Of a stretch of DNA of 35,935 nucleotides, positions 1 through 9,600 are shown one piece after another. The first letter of the stretch is position 1. Each line of letters opens with the position of its first letter. The stretch covers positions 1 to 35,935 of the IMG/VR virus record IMGVR_UViG_3300030382_004741. The stretch is one strand, 5' to 3'. The DNA comes from a virus. The translations under genes were made by a program, and so were the position numbers. The notes under the pieces are model-generated. The model did not search any database and had not been told where the DNA came from. It worked only from the letters and a program-made list of their open reading frames with translations.

Positions 1-3000
1 TGAGCATTCTCTTGGCCACTAACTCAACCCAACCTTTATCCTTGTATGGAGCATCAGGGACCTTTCCCCAGGTAACAGTTATGGCTCTCATTTCTCTTCT
101 TACCTGTTTCTGGTCCTTTTTAAAGTCTGCCCTTCTTTTCTTTAATTTTGCCAATTTATTGAATAATGCTATATCTGCATCAGTTCCTTCTGTGTCTTCT
201 AACCGAGGGAATTTGGCATAATCCAGGTCTAACGGACCTATATCTCCAGTGATTTCTTTTATACTGGTTTCTAATTCTTTTATCTTTGAGGATAAATGTT
301 TATGTTCAGCCGAAAGTTCTCTAACCTCTTTTCTTTCATCATCTGGAATATCTCTTTTGTACCCCTGTTCCCTTCCTTTTGAGTGCCAATCTGATTGGAA
401 TTCCTCAAGAAATAAGATCTTCTCTCCAGTTGGTGAGATCCTGGTGTTGAATCTTATGTGGGCCATAATATTCTCTTCAGTATATTTATGAGCATCTGGT
501 ACTATAAAAGGTTCCCTGGCCTTACCTTCTTTTGCCTCTAATTCTTTTATAAATGATTTAGCCTCTTCTAATGTTTTAAAACTACCCCTGAGAGTTCCCA
601 TACCAGTTTCAGGATCGGGAACTGAATCATCAAAAACATCAACACCATCTTCATCTGCATTTTCACCATAAGAGTAGTGCCAAGTGAATTTTTTTCCTTT
701 ATCTGGATAAATTAACAACAGTTCCCGGTAGCCTTCACTTTCTCCTGGTAGTTGGTATAGTGCGTGTTGAGGTGACTCACTTGACTGCATACCCATTAAT
801 GCTACTGCTTTATCCATATCCTGTATGTTTCTGTCCATAAGTGATACCGATCTATATCCCTTCCAATCTGGATCCCATTTTATTTTTTCAAGACTATAAT
901 TACCATAATCTTCATCCGTATATAATAGAAATGTAGAATTCTCTTTATCTTTGAGTTTATATATTTCAAATGAGTGATAAATACCATCATCAAGAAATTC
1001 CATGAATTCCTCATCTAATAATATTTCTCCCTCTTGATCTGTAAACTGGTCTACTAATTCCTGCTCACTATAAGATGTTACATCTGCCTCTACTGATCCA
1101 CCACCCTTGAACACATCCTCAACCTCAATTTTATTAGCATTGATATAGTCTAAGAGTTCCTGTTTGGTGACTCTCTTTTTACCCTTAGTTAGGGAACTTA
1201 TATCAAGCCACTCTATCTCTTCTGGTTTTACTTGGTTATTTCTGAGCCAGTTTTCAACTGACATCCCCACCATGGTTGGGGGGAATTTTGACTCTACGGT
1301 CTTCTCTGCCCTGGAATACCAGGTGGGACCTAATCGGTAGGACGGTTCTACCTGTACTTTTTCAGGTAGTTTTCCTTTACTTTCTTTCTTGCTTTTAGAC
1401 TTTTTGCCTGGAGCAGTTTCCACAGGTAACTGTCCTTGAGGGTCTTTGCTATAGCCTTTTTGTGTTGCTCTTTCATTTGCACTCCTACTGTAATTTACAC
1501 CTTCAAGATAGTTAATATCATTATCTTTATAATATAACTTTTCAGCATACCAGACAAGTGCCTGTACTTGGGATATACTAAAATCCTTTCCCGTTTCTTT
1601 ATTAAAAATATCTCTAAGTTGATTTAACTCTTCAATAATAAGATTTCTTTCTGGATCATTTTTTGGTGATTCTATTTCTACTAAATCTTTAAACTTAGTA
1701 CCCATTATCCTGTTATGCCATCTGGATATCCAAGAGTCAACCACAGGAATATCAGTTTTATTCCAAAAAGTTAAACCAAAAGGACCGACTTTAGGACCAA
1801 AGGTCATCATACCACGGTATCTTTGAGTATTTAAGGTACCTTTCTGATTACCTTTTGCACCGGCTTTTCTGTGGATCCTGTTTAACTCTTTACCAAAATG
1901 TTTTTTTGTCAACCAATCTTCAGCACCATATATTCCAAACTCATCTATAAGAACCTGTAATTTATTTACAGATAATCCCATATTTCCAGGTCTTTTGGCA
2001 CCCAAAGGTTTTTCTCTGCCTTTAATTTTTACCACTAACTGTTTAATAGGAACTTCACCAGTAGTCATCCCCTCATATATGGGCAGTCTGCCGAGCCTTT
2101 TATACTCATTCATAATATCAATTGTATCATTATATTGCACAGGCACCTTCTGACCACTGGATGTAATAGCAATTAAAGCAGTAAATATTATTTGATGTTC
2201 TTTAACTAAGTCATTTTCTTGTGAGGCAATATCTATAGTCTTAATAAAATCATCACCATACCAACTTAATGATTCTTCAAATTGCTCAAGTCTATTCTTC
2301 TTCATATCTAACAAACGGGGAAGAGTATCTTTTATTATTCTTTTAACTCTAACTTTTATCTGGCTTTTTGTTAAAGTTTCAGTCTTCCCTGGAGATCTTA
2401 AAGCAGGTTTTGTCCTGAGTTTTTCTAATCCTTTTTCTATTGATAGCCTGTAAGAACTGTGAAACTGTTGTGTTATGGAAGGACCTTTTCCACCACGAAA
2501 ATAATTAAGAATATCCCGTTTTATTGTTTCATAGGGAGTCCCTTTATCATATTCACTGTAGAATCTTTCATCATATCGGGCACCCATAGTTTCGGCTTCT
2601 ACTTGTATATATTCCGGGTTAACAAGTCCGGCATCATTTATTACCATTTCTCTTATCTGTGCCCATTGTGCATTCTCTGGGATTCCCATAAAATTAAATG
2701 CATTAGACTCAGGCATCCACCGTATGGCACCACTATCTATAAATTCATTCATACCTACATCATCCCACTTAGGATCACCACCTACACCCTCTGTATCATC
2801 ACCAACACGGTTAATCTCCCGGTGATCATAATTTCTCATCCCTGAACTACCACCTTCATTCTTTCCTGAGAAATCAAGCATGGTCCCATCATTTAATATA
2901 TAACCTGCCTCCCTGGGATCTTCAGTGGTCCCAAAAATATCTTTTGCAAGTTCTTGGACCTCATTGGATTCTCCTACAGACAATTTTCTTTTTTGCTCAC

Positions 3001-5215
3001 CTCTTGGAATTTTAGCCATATCCTCGGCTTTCATTCCTTCTGGATATTGATATTTCTCTGTTAAACGGTAACTTGGACCTTTTTTCTTTTTGGTCTTTAC
3101 CTTTTTAGCATAGGCCTCACTGGCCTCAGTAACCTTTTTAGATATGGCCTCCGGTGTGGTTGCCTCTTCCAGGGCCTGGATCAGATCCTCTGATACATTG
3201 CCTGCCTTTATTTCTCTTCGGAGCCTGTGGGCCTGTCTGAGGATGACTCTGGCATATTCTGCAAATCTATCAAGAATCTTCCGTAGTTGGGTCCCTGCTT
3301 TCTGAGGGAGTTTATTGTGCATCGCATACTCAACTGCTCTGTCCGAGAACCATTCAAGGTCCGACTGCTGTTGTTCCTGCTCTCCTGGTTTTTCCCAGGT
3401 GCCTTTCTCTCCTTCTTCTGTGGGGAGCCTATATCTTTTATCATCATATTTATTCCTCCATTCTGATATCTTACTTTCAAAATTTGGATCTATTTCAGCC
3501 ATGGCCTTATAATATTTCTCAGCCTCTTCTTCAACTACTGTCACTGGCTCTTGACCGGCAAATATTCTACTGACTGCCTTTCTTACTTTACCTGTGAACT
3601 CTGCAACAGTTTTACCATGTACTGTTACACCGGCAGGATCTGATTCATCACCTAAACCGGCATCAATCATCTTCTGCCTGGCCTGCTCTATAGTCAGTAC
3701 ACCTTCATCAACCTCATCCATAAGTGTTTGGAAAAACGGGAGATCCTTGATCTGGTTCAGTGGGTTATCCTTATCCTGGTAATACTTGATAAGGTCTTTC
3801 TTTGCTTTAGTTGCTACCGGGTCCTTCATTTCCTTTAATTTCCCGATACTCCTTTTTTTCATCTGTCTCTGGATTATGGTATCTTTTTCAACCTTATAAC
3901 CACCCTCTACCAGATCCTCTTCAATGCCCATTTCCATTTGTTCTTCTTTGGATAGGGTTGAAACAAAGTCTTTAAATTCCTGGTCTGTGACATCTTCCAG
4001 TTGCACCTCACCTTCAGGATCCATTGCAGATAATACTTTTTCACGGACCCCTTTCCTGTACTCTATAGCCTCCCCAAGTTCTTCCCTTTGTTTATTCTGT
4101 TTATTAATGGCCATAGCACTTGGTTTTGTTATAGTGTAACCTGCTCCTGCTCCTACAATATAACTATCTATGGCTCCCTGGAATAGATCCCTATTAGGGT
4201 CCTCACCTGTTAATTGTGCATTTAGATTTTGCATAACAGTTGTAGAGAACTCTTCCAACCCCTCCTGGTTAGCACTCTTTAAGGCAATAAACCTGTTTGT
4301 ACGGTTTTTGAATACTTCAAAGATTGTCTTCTTTAATATCTTTTCACCCTCTTCCTTACCCACCTGTTTGTAGAGATCTTTTGAAAGTTGTCTCAATGTA
4401 CGGCCTATTCCGGCAGATCCCATTTGCTCAAACACACCTTCAGCCATACCATCTACAAGTGCATTCATAACTTTTACATTAAAATCCATTGACGGTTGTT
4501 CTTCCATAAGTGTACCTAATTTTTCACCACCAGATACTACAGTAACAGTAGGTACCATTAGTTTTGCAGGAACACCATACATACCACCTGCAATCAGTGA
4601 GGCTGTATATGGAATGGACCCGACAATCCCCTGGGCCGTTAAACCTAATGCCGAATCCAGTTTACCTTCTTTTATATAATCAACAATTTGTTTATCATAC
4701 CGATTATTCACCTCCCGGTATTCACCAGAAAGGTCTTTGTAATATTTTGCTACAGGATTATTGGTAAGATATTCAGCCGTTGCAGAGTTATCTAAAAACT
4801 CAAGTCCTGGAAGTTTTGCCAGATAATTTTGTGGAATAGATACAAAACTATATATAAACCCTGGGAAACTTGCCATCCCCTGGCCAAGTCTTGCTGAACC
4901 TTCTGCAAGGGAATACCAAAGTCCTTCATAAAACCCTGCCTTTTCCGGATCATCCTTGGTGAGTTGTGTACTATAAGTATTGTTTAAAACTTTTTTCCGT
5001 ATCCCAGGATCTTCATCCTTAACAGAATTCTCAGTAGATTGGAATTGTTTTAATGTGGCATGGGGATCATCAGAGTTTATAAGTGTATGATGTCTTAGTT
5101 TTGCCCTCGCCAGATCCTTTTTGGACTCATCCAGTATTAGATCCAGTTTGTTCTTTGGTTTCTCCTGGGGACCCGTAAATCCATACTTTCGGGCCGATTC
5201 AAAAAAATCAGTCAT
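1..5215 (-). CDS. Giant polyvalent internal virion protein (C-terminus beyond left edge)
   Basis: Open from an ATG at 5215 to the left edge, at least 1738 codons with no stop. The start shares one base with the stop of the upstream gene (TAATG), so translation is probably coupled. The N-terminal third has hydrophobic or glycine-rich stretches near residues 115-132, 187-230 and 342-362, as in membrane-inserting ejection proteins. Further segments resemble those of large phage polyvalent proteins: near 622-640 (W, LPQKAG), 761-804 (AGYILNDGTMLDFSG then DHREI), 821-846 (GAIRW), 1318-1337 (ENWLRNN then EEIEWL), 1487-1522 (GYRELLL) and 1582-1618 (AHIRFN, then FLEEFQSDWH). The last visible part is VPDAPYK then KRML, where that family continues for more residues. 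The role inferred is a protein injected with the DNA that carries several effector domains. Placement after two ejection-like genes agrees. The family call is from motif memory, without alignment. Confidence 0.8.
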   Translation of the reverse strand, partial: MTDFFESARKYGFTGPQEKPKNKLDLILDESKKDLARAKLRHHTLINSDDPHATLKQFQSTENSVKDEDPGIRKKVLNNTYSTQLTKDDPEKAGFYEGLWYSLAEGSARLGQGMASFPGFIYSFVSIPQNYLAKLPGLEFLDNSATAEYLTNNPVAKYYKDLSGEYREVNNRYDKQIVDYIKEGKLDSALGLTAQGIVGSIPYTASLIAGGMYGVPAKLMVPTVTVVSGGEKLGTLMEEQPSMDFNVKVMNALVDGMAEGVFEQMGSAGIGRTLRQLSKDLYKQVGKEEGEKILKKTIFEVFKNRTNRFIALKSANQEGLEEFSTTVMQNLNAQLTGEDPNRDLFQGAIDSYIVGAGAGYTITKPSAMAINKQNKQREELGEAIEYRKGVREKVLSAMDPEGEVQLEDVTDQEFKDFVSTLSKEEQMEMGIEEDLVEGGYKVEKDTIIQRQMKKRSIGKLKEMKDPVATKAKKDLIKYYQDKDNPLNQIKDLPFFQTLMDEVDEGVLTIEQARQKMIDAGLGDESDPAGVTVHGKTVAEFTGKVRKAVSRIFAGQEPVTVVEEEAEKYYKAMAEIDPNFESKISEWRNKYDDKRYRLPTEEGEKGTWEKPGEQEQQQSDLEWFSDRAVEYAMHNKLPQKAGTQLRKILDRFAEYARVILRQAHRLRREIKAGNVSEDLIQALEEATTPEAISKKVTEASEAYAKKVKTKKKKGPSYRLTEKYQYPEGMKAEDMAKIPRGEQKRKLSVGESNEVQELAKDIFGTTEDPREAGYILNDGTMLDFSGKNEGGSSGMRNYDHREINRVGDDTEGVGGDPKWDDVGMNEFIDSGAIRWMPESNAFNFMGIPENAQWAQIREMVINDAGLVNPEYIQVEAETMGARYDERFYSEYDKGTPYETIKRDILNYFRGGKGPSITQQFHSSYRLSIEKGLEKLRTKPALRSPGKTETLTKSQIKVRVKRIIKDTLPRLLDMKKNRLEQFEESLSWYGDDFIKTIDIASQENDLVKEHQIIFTALIAITSSGQKVPVQYNDTIDIMNEYKRLGRLPIYEGMTTGEVPIKQLVVKIKGREKPLGAKRPGNMGLSVNKLQVLIDEFGIYGAEDWLTKKHFGKELNRIHRKAGAKGNQKGTLNTQRYRGMMTFGPKVGPFGLTFWNKTDIPVVDSWISRWHNRIMGTKFKDLVEIESPKNDPERNLIIEELNQLRDIFNKETGKDFSISQVQALVWYAEKLYYKDNDINYLEGVNYSRSANERATQKGYSKDPQGQLPVETAPGKKSKSKKESKGKLPEKVQVEPSYRLGPTWYSRAEKTVESKFPPTMVGMSVENWLRNNQVKPEEIEWLDISSLTKGKKRVTKQELLDYINANKIEVEDVFKGGGSVEADVTSYSEQELVDQFTDQEGEILLDEEFMEFLDDGIYHSFEIYKLKDKENSTFLLYTDEDYGNYSLEKIKWDPDWKGYRSVSLMDRNIQDMDKAVALMGMQSSESPQHALYQLPGESEGYRELLLIYPDKGKKFTWHYSYGENADEDGVDVFDDSVPDPETGMGTLRGSFKTLEEAKSFIKELEAKEGKAREPFIVPDAHKYTEENIMAHIRFNTRISPTGEKILFLEEFQSDWHSKGREQGYKRDIPDDERKEVRELSAEHKHLSSKIKELETSIKEITGDIGPLDLDYAKFPRLEDTEGTDADIALFNKLAKLKKRRADFKKDQKQVRREMRAITVTWGKVPDAPYKDKGWVELVAKRML

Positions 5216-5898
5216 TAGAACTTAATATTTTGTGATGCTAAATACTGTTTTCCTTTTTTACCATGTTGACCCACAAACTTAATAAGTGCTTTTTTAGTGG
5301 CCATTCTATTAGCAATGTCTCCACTACCTGGAGCCTCTTTTTGCATCTTATCTAATTCTTCTTCAAATATGGAATTTAGATGTTCCTTCATTTCTGATTC
5401 AGTATTATCATACATCTTTCGGACTTCCGGAGTAGTCATTCCGAGATCCATAGCATCCTGTGCAACACCCATAGAGTCTACATATGCAGAATAGGCCTCT
5501 CTTGCTTTTTCTGCCCCAGGCCCTGGTCTATCAAGCACAACTCTTTCTTTAAAAAATTCACCATCCTGTTCCTTATCAACAGTTGACAAATCCCATCCTT
5601 CTCCAAAATAATTACTTGCATCCTTTAAATATCTGTCAAAATCCCCTTTAGGACTTGATTCTCTCTTTGCCTTCTTTAATTTAATATCTGCCTGGATCTC
5701 TTCTGTTTCTCTTTTCTTTTTTTTCTTTTTTATCCCTTCTTCACTGGCCTCATATTTTATTTTATCAGCCTTAGTTTTTTCCTCTGTTTTTTTCAATTGC
5801 CTTTTTTCAACCCTGGCTGTATCATACGGCATTGTATATAACTCTGAAAGTTTTAATGGCTCAAATTTATATTGTTTTTTCTTTTTTATTTTGCCCAT
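5215..5898 (-). CDS. Lysine-rich virion-associated protein, 227 aa
   Basis: I do not recognise a family. The first 80 residues are extremely basic (MGKIKKKK start, further K-runs near residues 57-63), then the protein becomes acidic/helical with a likely coiled region around 165-190. The N-terminus matches those of two small proteins by the portal gene (17816-18055 and 18055-18399), suggesting a shared signal or DNA-contacting tail. It lies between the small ejection-like protein and the giant polyvalent protein, so an internal capsid or ejection role is likely. Its stop overlaps the next start as TAATG. It starts 10 bases after the previous gene. Confidence 0.75.
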   Translation of the reverse strand: MGKIKKKKQYKFEPLKLSELYTMPYDTARVEKRQLKKTEEKTKADKIKYEASEEGIKKKKKKRETEEIQADIKLKKAKRESSPKGDFDRYLKDASNYFGEGWDLSTVDKEQDGEFFKERVVLDRPGPGAEKAREAYSAYVDSMGVAQDAMDLGMTTPEVRKMYDNTESEMKEHLNSIFEEELDKMQKEAPGSGDIANRMATKKALIKFVGQHGKKGKQYLASQNIKF

Positions 5899-5907
5899 AA
5901 TATACTC

Positions 5908-6627
5908 CTACTCTTGAAATAACCATGGATATATTTGTTGTAACAATGGTAGTATTTTTGCCCTTTCTTTATCATCCATACCTTGTATGTATTCCGTTAC
6001 AGTTGCTTTTATTTTTTCCTGCTCTGCCATCGTGGGTTGTCCTCCTGGTCCATAGCCAATCTTTTTCCCTTGATACATAACCTTCTGTGGATCATAGCCT
6101 TCTTGTGCCATTTTAAGGTATTGGGCTTTCATATCGGCTGATCCGTCCGCCTTACTGCCTAAATAACTTGTACCCATACCTACCAAGTCATTTAATAATT
6201 GCATCTTTGTATCTCTTTTCCTTTTTGCATCAGCATCTGACCCTTCTGCTAAAGCACCTTTTGCTTTATGTTTAACATCCTCTTCTGATTGATAAATATC
6301 TTTGGCATAATCTGTTAGAGTTCGGTTCACATCTGATTGGGCATCCATATACCCCTTTTGAGTTGCAATAGAATCGGGTCCCATCCCAGATGCTATCTGC
6401 ATACCCTGGACATCAGATAAATTCCTCTGGGACAGTTCACCTGCTGTGGCCCCTGAACGGTTAATAAGATTGGCCTCCTGGCCAGGTGTCATTGCTCCAT
6501 GCTCTGACATAAACTGCATTCTTCTGCCAACTGCCGTATCACCATAATCTTTTTGTGTTAAACCTCCTAATGCTTTTACACCGGCTCCTACACCCTGGGC
6601 TATTAAATACATTGTCATTGGGTCCAT
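5908..6627 (-). CDS. Putative internal virion/ejection protein, 239 aa
   Basis: The N-terminus is short and hydrophobic (MDPMTMYLIAQGVGAG...), followed by a glutamine- and alanine-rich helical body. This composition and size suit the small internal core or ejection proteins of podoviruses (T7 gp14-like or P22 gp7-like in position). The assignment rests mainly on synteny: it sits between the nozzle-like gene and the giant polyvalent gene. The SD is good: AGGAG upstream of the ATG, lying inside the last codons of the preceding gene. No catalytic motif was seen. Confidence 0.65.
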   Translation of the reverse strand: MDPMTMYLIAQGVGAGVKALGGLTQKDYGDTAVGRRMQFMSEHGAMTPGQEANLINRSGATAGELSQRNLSDVQGMQIASGMGPDSIATQKGYMDAQSDVNRTLTDYAKDIYQSEEDVKHKAKGALAEGSDADAKRKRDTKMQLLNDLVGMGTSYLGSKADGSADMKAQYLKMAQEGYDPQKVMYQGKKIGYGPGGQPTMAEQEKIKATVTEYIQGMDDKERAKILPLLQQIYPWLFQE

Positions 6628-6629
6628 AA

Positions 6630-9600
6630 TTATTCTCCTAATTCTATTTGGAGTCTCTCAAGTGAAAAATCATCTTCACTTGCTCTTGTCTCCAGTTCTA
6701 TTTGAATTTTTTTTGCATACCTTTTTACCGCGAATTCACTAAGTTTTGAAGTGCCACTACCATGTGGTATATCACTCTTAACAAATTTAGTCACATCATC
6801 AAGAATTATCGTGGCCGACAGAGGATCTTCCCCTGTAAACTGTGCCATCATATATCTGATTAATTTTTTCTGGTGAAGGTCAAGCACAAATCTCTTGCTT
6901 TTCCATTTTAACCCTGTTGCACCAGGCTCATTAAACCCGTTTATTGAATTATCAATAGTATCATATATAACTGGCACCCCCTGATAATCAGATGCTATGA
7001 TACCCATTTCTACATCTGTCTCCGGGTATGTATCTTCTTTTACTACTGTTAACCTTCTCCAGGATCCGTTAACAATACTATATGCCCACACCCTCTCCTC
7101 TATAACATCTTGTTGACCAAAAGTTGGTGTAGTTTCCTGCCATGTATATATAACCTCTGATTTCTTTGGATTATATGCACCTTTAACCTTAGTAAGATCA
7201 TCACACCTTAAAAATTCATCCTCAATATCATGTGTTATTTTAGCCAACTCAGATGGGGTATCTGATGTAGATGCAACTGTATTGGCATCAATCTTATATA
7301 TTCCATCAATGAAAACAAAATATACAGAATCCATAACCTCTACAATACCTTCTGGGGCTACATTACCTATATTCATTTTACTTTCTTTACGGGACCATCC
7401 TGCCGGATAAGACGGATCATTAATGGTTAATACAAATATAGCCTGTGGTTTAAAAACAATAAGCCTCCCAAATAGTTCTGCAAGCCCTGTAATCTCTCCA
7501 CCCTCACGGTCTGACATTGAAATAACATTACTCACAGGCATCACATCAAAAGCATATAACGCTGAGTATGCTATCCAATCAGGATGGGCCTCTGCTTTTC
7601 CTTTTGGATCAAGAATTAAAGCCCCCATAAACAGCCTTCCTTTTATAATCTTAGCATATCGTGGGTTTATATCTATAGAAACTTCATTTTCATATGGATG
7701 CTCTCCTAACTGAATAGCACCGTCATCCACAATGGTAACTTCCCATTTTCCTGGTTCGTCAGTCTCTAAAATATTTTCAGTTGCCTGGATCTCAGAGTCA
7801 CAGGTCCATGGGACACCACCTGTGTTACCACCTAACATAGTCATTGCAAACTGACCAATTTCATTATACTCACCAAGAAAATCAACCCTGAAAGCACCTC
7901 TTGCAGTATGATCTATTATATCATCATTATCAAGATCCGTATCCTTTGTTACCAAAGAGTATCCCAGTAATGGGATAATATCAACATCACCATTACTATC
8001 AAGCCATGGCTTTAAAGACAAATTGCCGTCATCATCTGGTGAAGGCATTACTCTTACATATCCTACAGAATTATTACCACAGGTGGCATTAGGTCCTTGT
8101 GCCCTCCGTTCCCATTCTCCACCATAGATCCTCCAAATCCACTTATATAATCTCCATTCAATTTGGAAATGATCATGGTTAAAATCATTATGTGATTCAC
8201 ATTTCCAATACCCAGAATTATAATCTATAGTGGTAAATATATGTGTTCCCTCAGTATGAACTAAAGGAATTGTATCCATATCCTGCTCAGAAAAATCCTC
8301 ATTCCAACCCCTGGAAATATGAAGTGTATTATTTGAATCATTACCTTCTTCTACTACTCTAATCTCAATGGTGGATCCGACATACTCCATTGGGTTGGGA
8401 ATGGTTTGATTATATCCCCTATCAAATGTAATGCTATTTGCGACCTCATCAAGTGATGTTATTTTATAATACTCCCAACTATGAGAGTCTGCCTCTGCTG
8501 TTGGAAGTCTAAAAACATCACCGTTTTCAAAATAGTCACCAACAACTCCACCCACACTAAAAGTAAGTGTGATACCAGTTAAGCCTTCATCTGTTGAATC
8601 CCACGCAGGGAGTGTGAATTCACCTACTGCCTGTGGACTAAGATAGTCCCCGATTCCTGTAACTTGAATAAACTCTTCACCTATACGCAAAAATTTATGA
8701 TCCCCCTGAAGTCCTATATCTAAATCAGGTCTTTCTACACCATTTATTGGAGGTGCAAAAGTAGATGTTACATATGCCTTAACTTCACCCTGATCCAAAT
8801 CGTCAGTAAGGCTCATTCCACGGTCTGCCTTACCTACAACTGGTTGGGCACCACCGGCACCAATACTCTTAACAGTATTAGAGTATCCTGCGTTATGTCC
8901 AATATCAATTATCCAGGATGCAGAATCATCAGTTTGCAATGTATTAAATAAATCAGCATTTGGATCCCAGAGCCATGCCGTATCAGCCCGGATAGATGAT
9001 AATCGGCAATTTCTTTTTGATACTTCAGTTGCCCTTATAATAAAATTTACTTCCTTGATCTGCCTATAAGGTTCCCAATGTCCTGCATATCTTCCTGATC
9101 TATATACTCTAAGTCCGGTGATCCTCTTGTTCATAGTATTTAGATCTACAGGTATAGTCATATGGAGCCTGCACTGTGCTATATCTCTGTCACCATCTTC
9201 GTGACCTATAAATGAATGCTCATCACTTAATAAACTTTCAGCAACTGAATCATATACAGTGCTTACGGCATACTTTAGAGAATCTGTATCATGTACCACT
9301 TGCCCAGTTTGTGTTACACCTGTTGAACCAATCTTGAATGCCGGATCAATAGCATTACTAAAAAAATAGAACATTGGCTCTATCTGTACTTCATCAAATA
9401 GTTTTCTGTCTATCCACCCAAACCATGCGTGAGTACAGTATACTGGCTCATCATCAGTAGAAATAATTGCTTCTGCCTGGTCACCTGCTAAAAATCTTAA
9501 ACCATCATAAGAAGGTACAATAGGATTCCTGGCATCCTTTTGATAAATAGTAAAATCAGTAAGGTCAATGAATCCAGTCCGACAGGAGGCCTGTCTTTGT

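Noticed and set aside
2459-2845. Plus-strand open frame of 128 codons
   Set aside because: It is antisense to the giant minus-strand gene, has no SD and shows no recognisable protein pattern.
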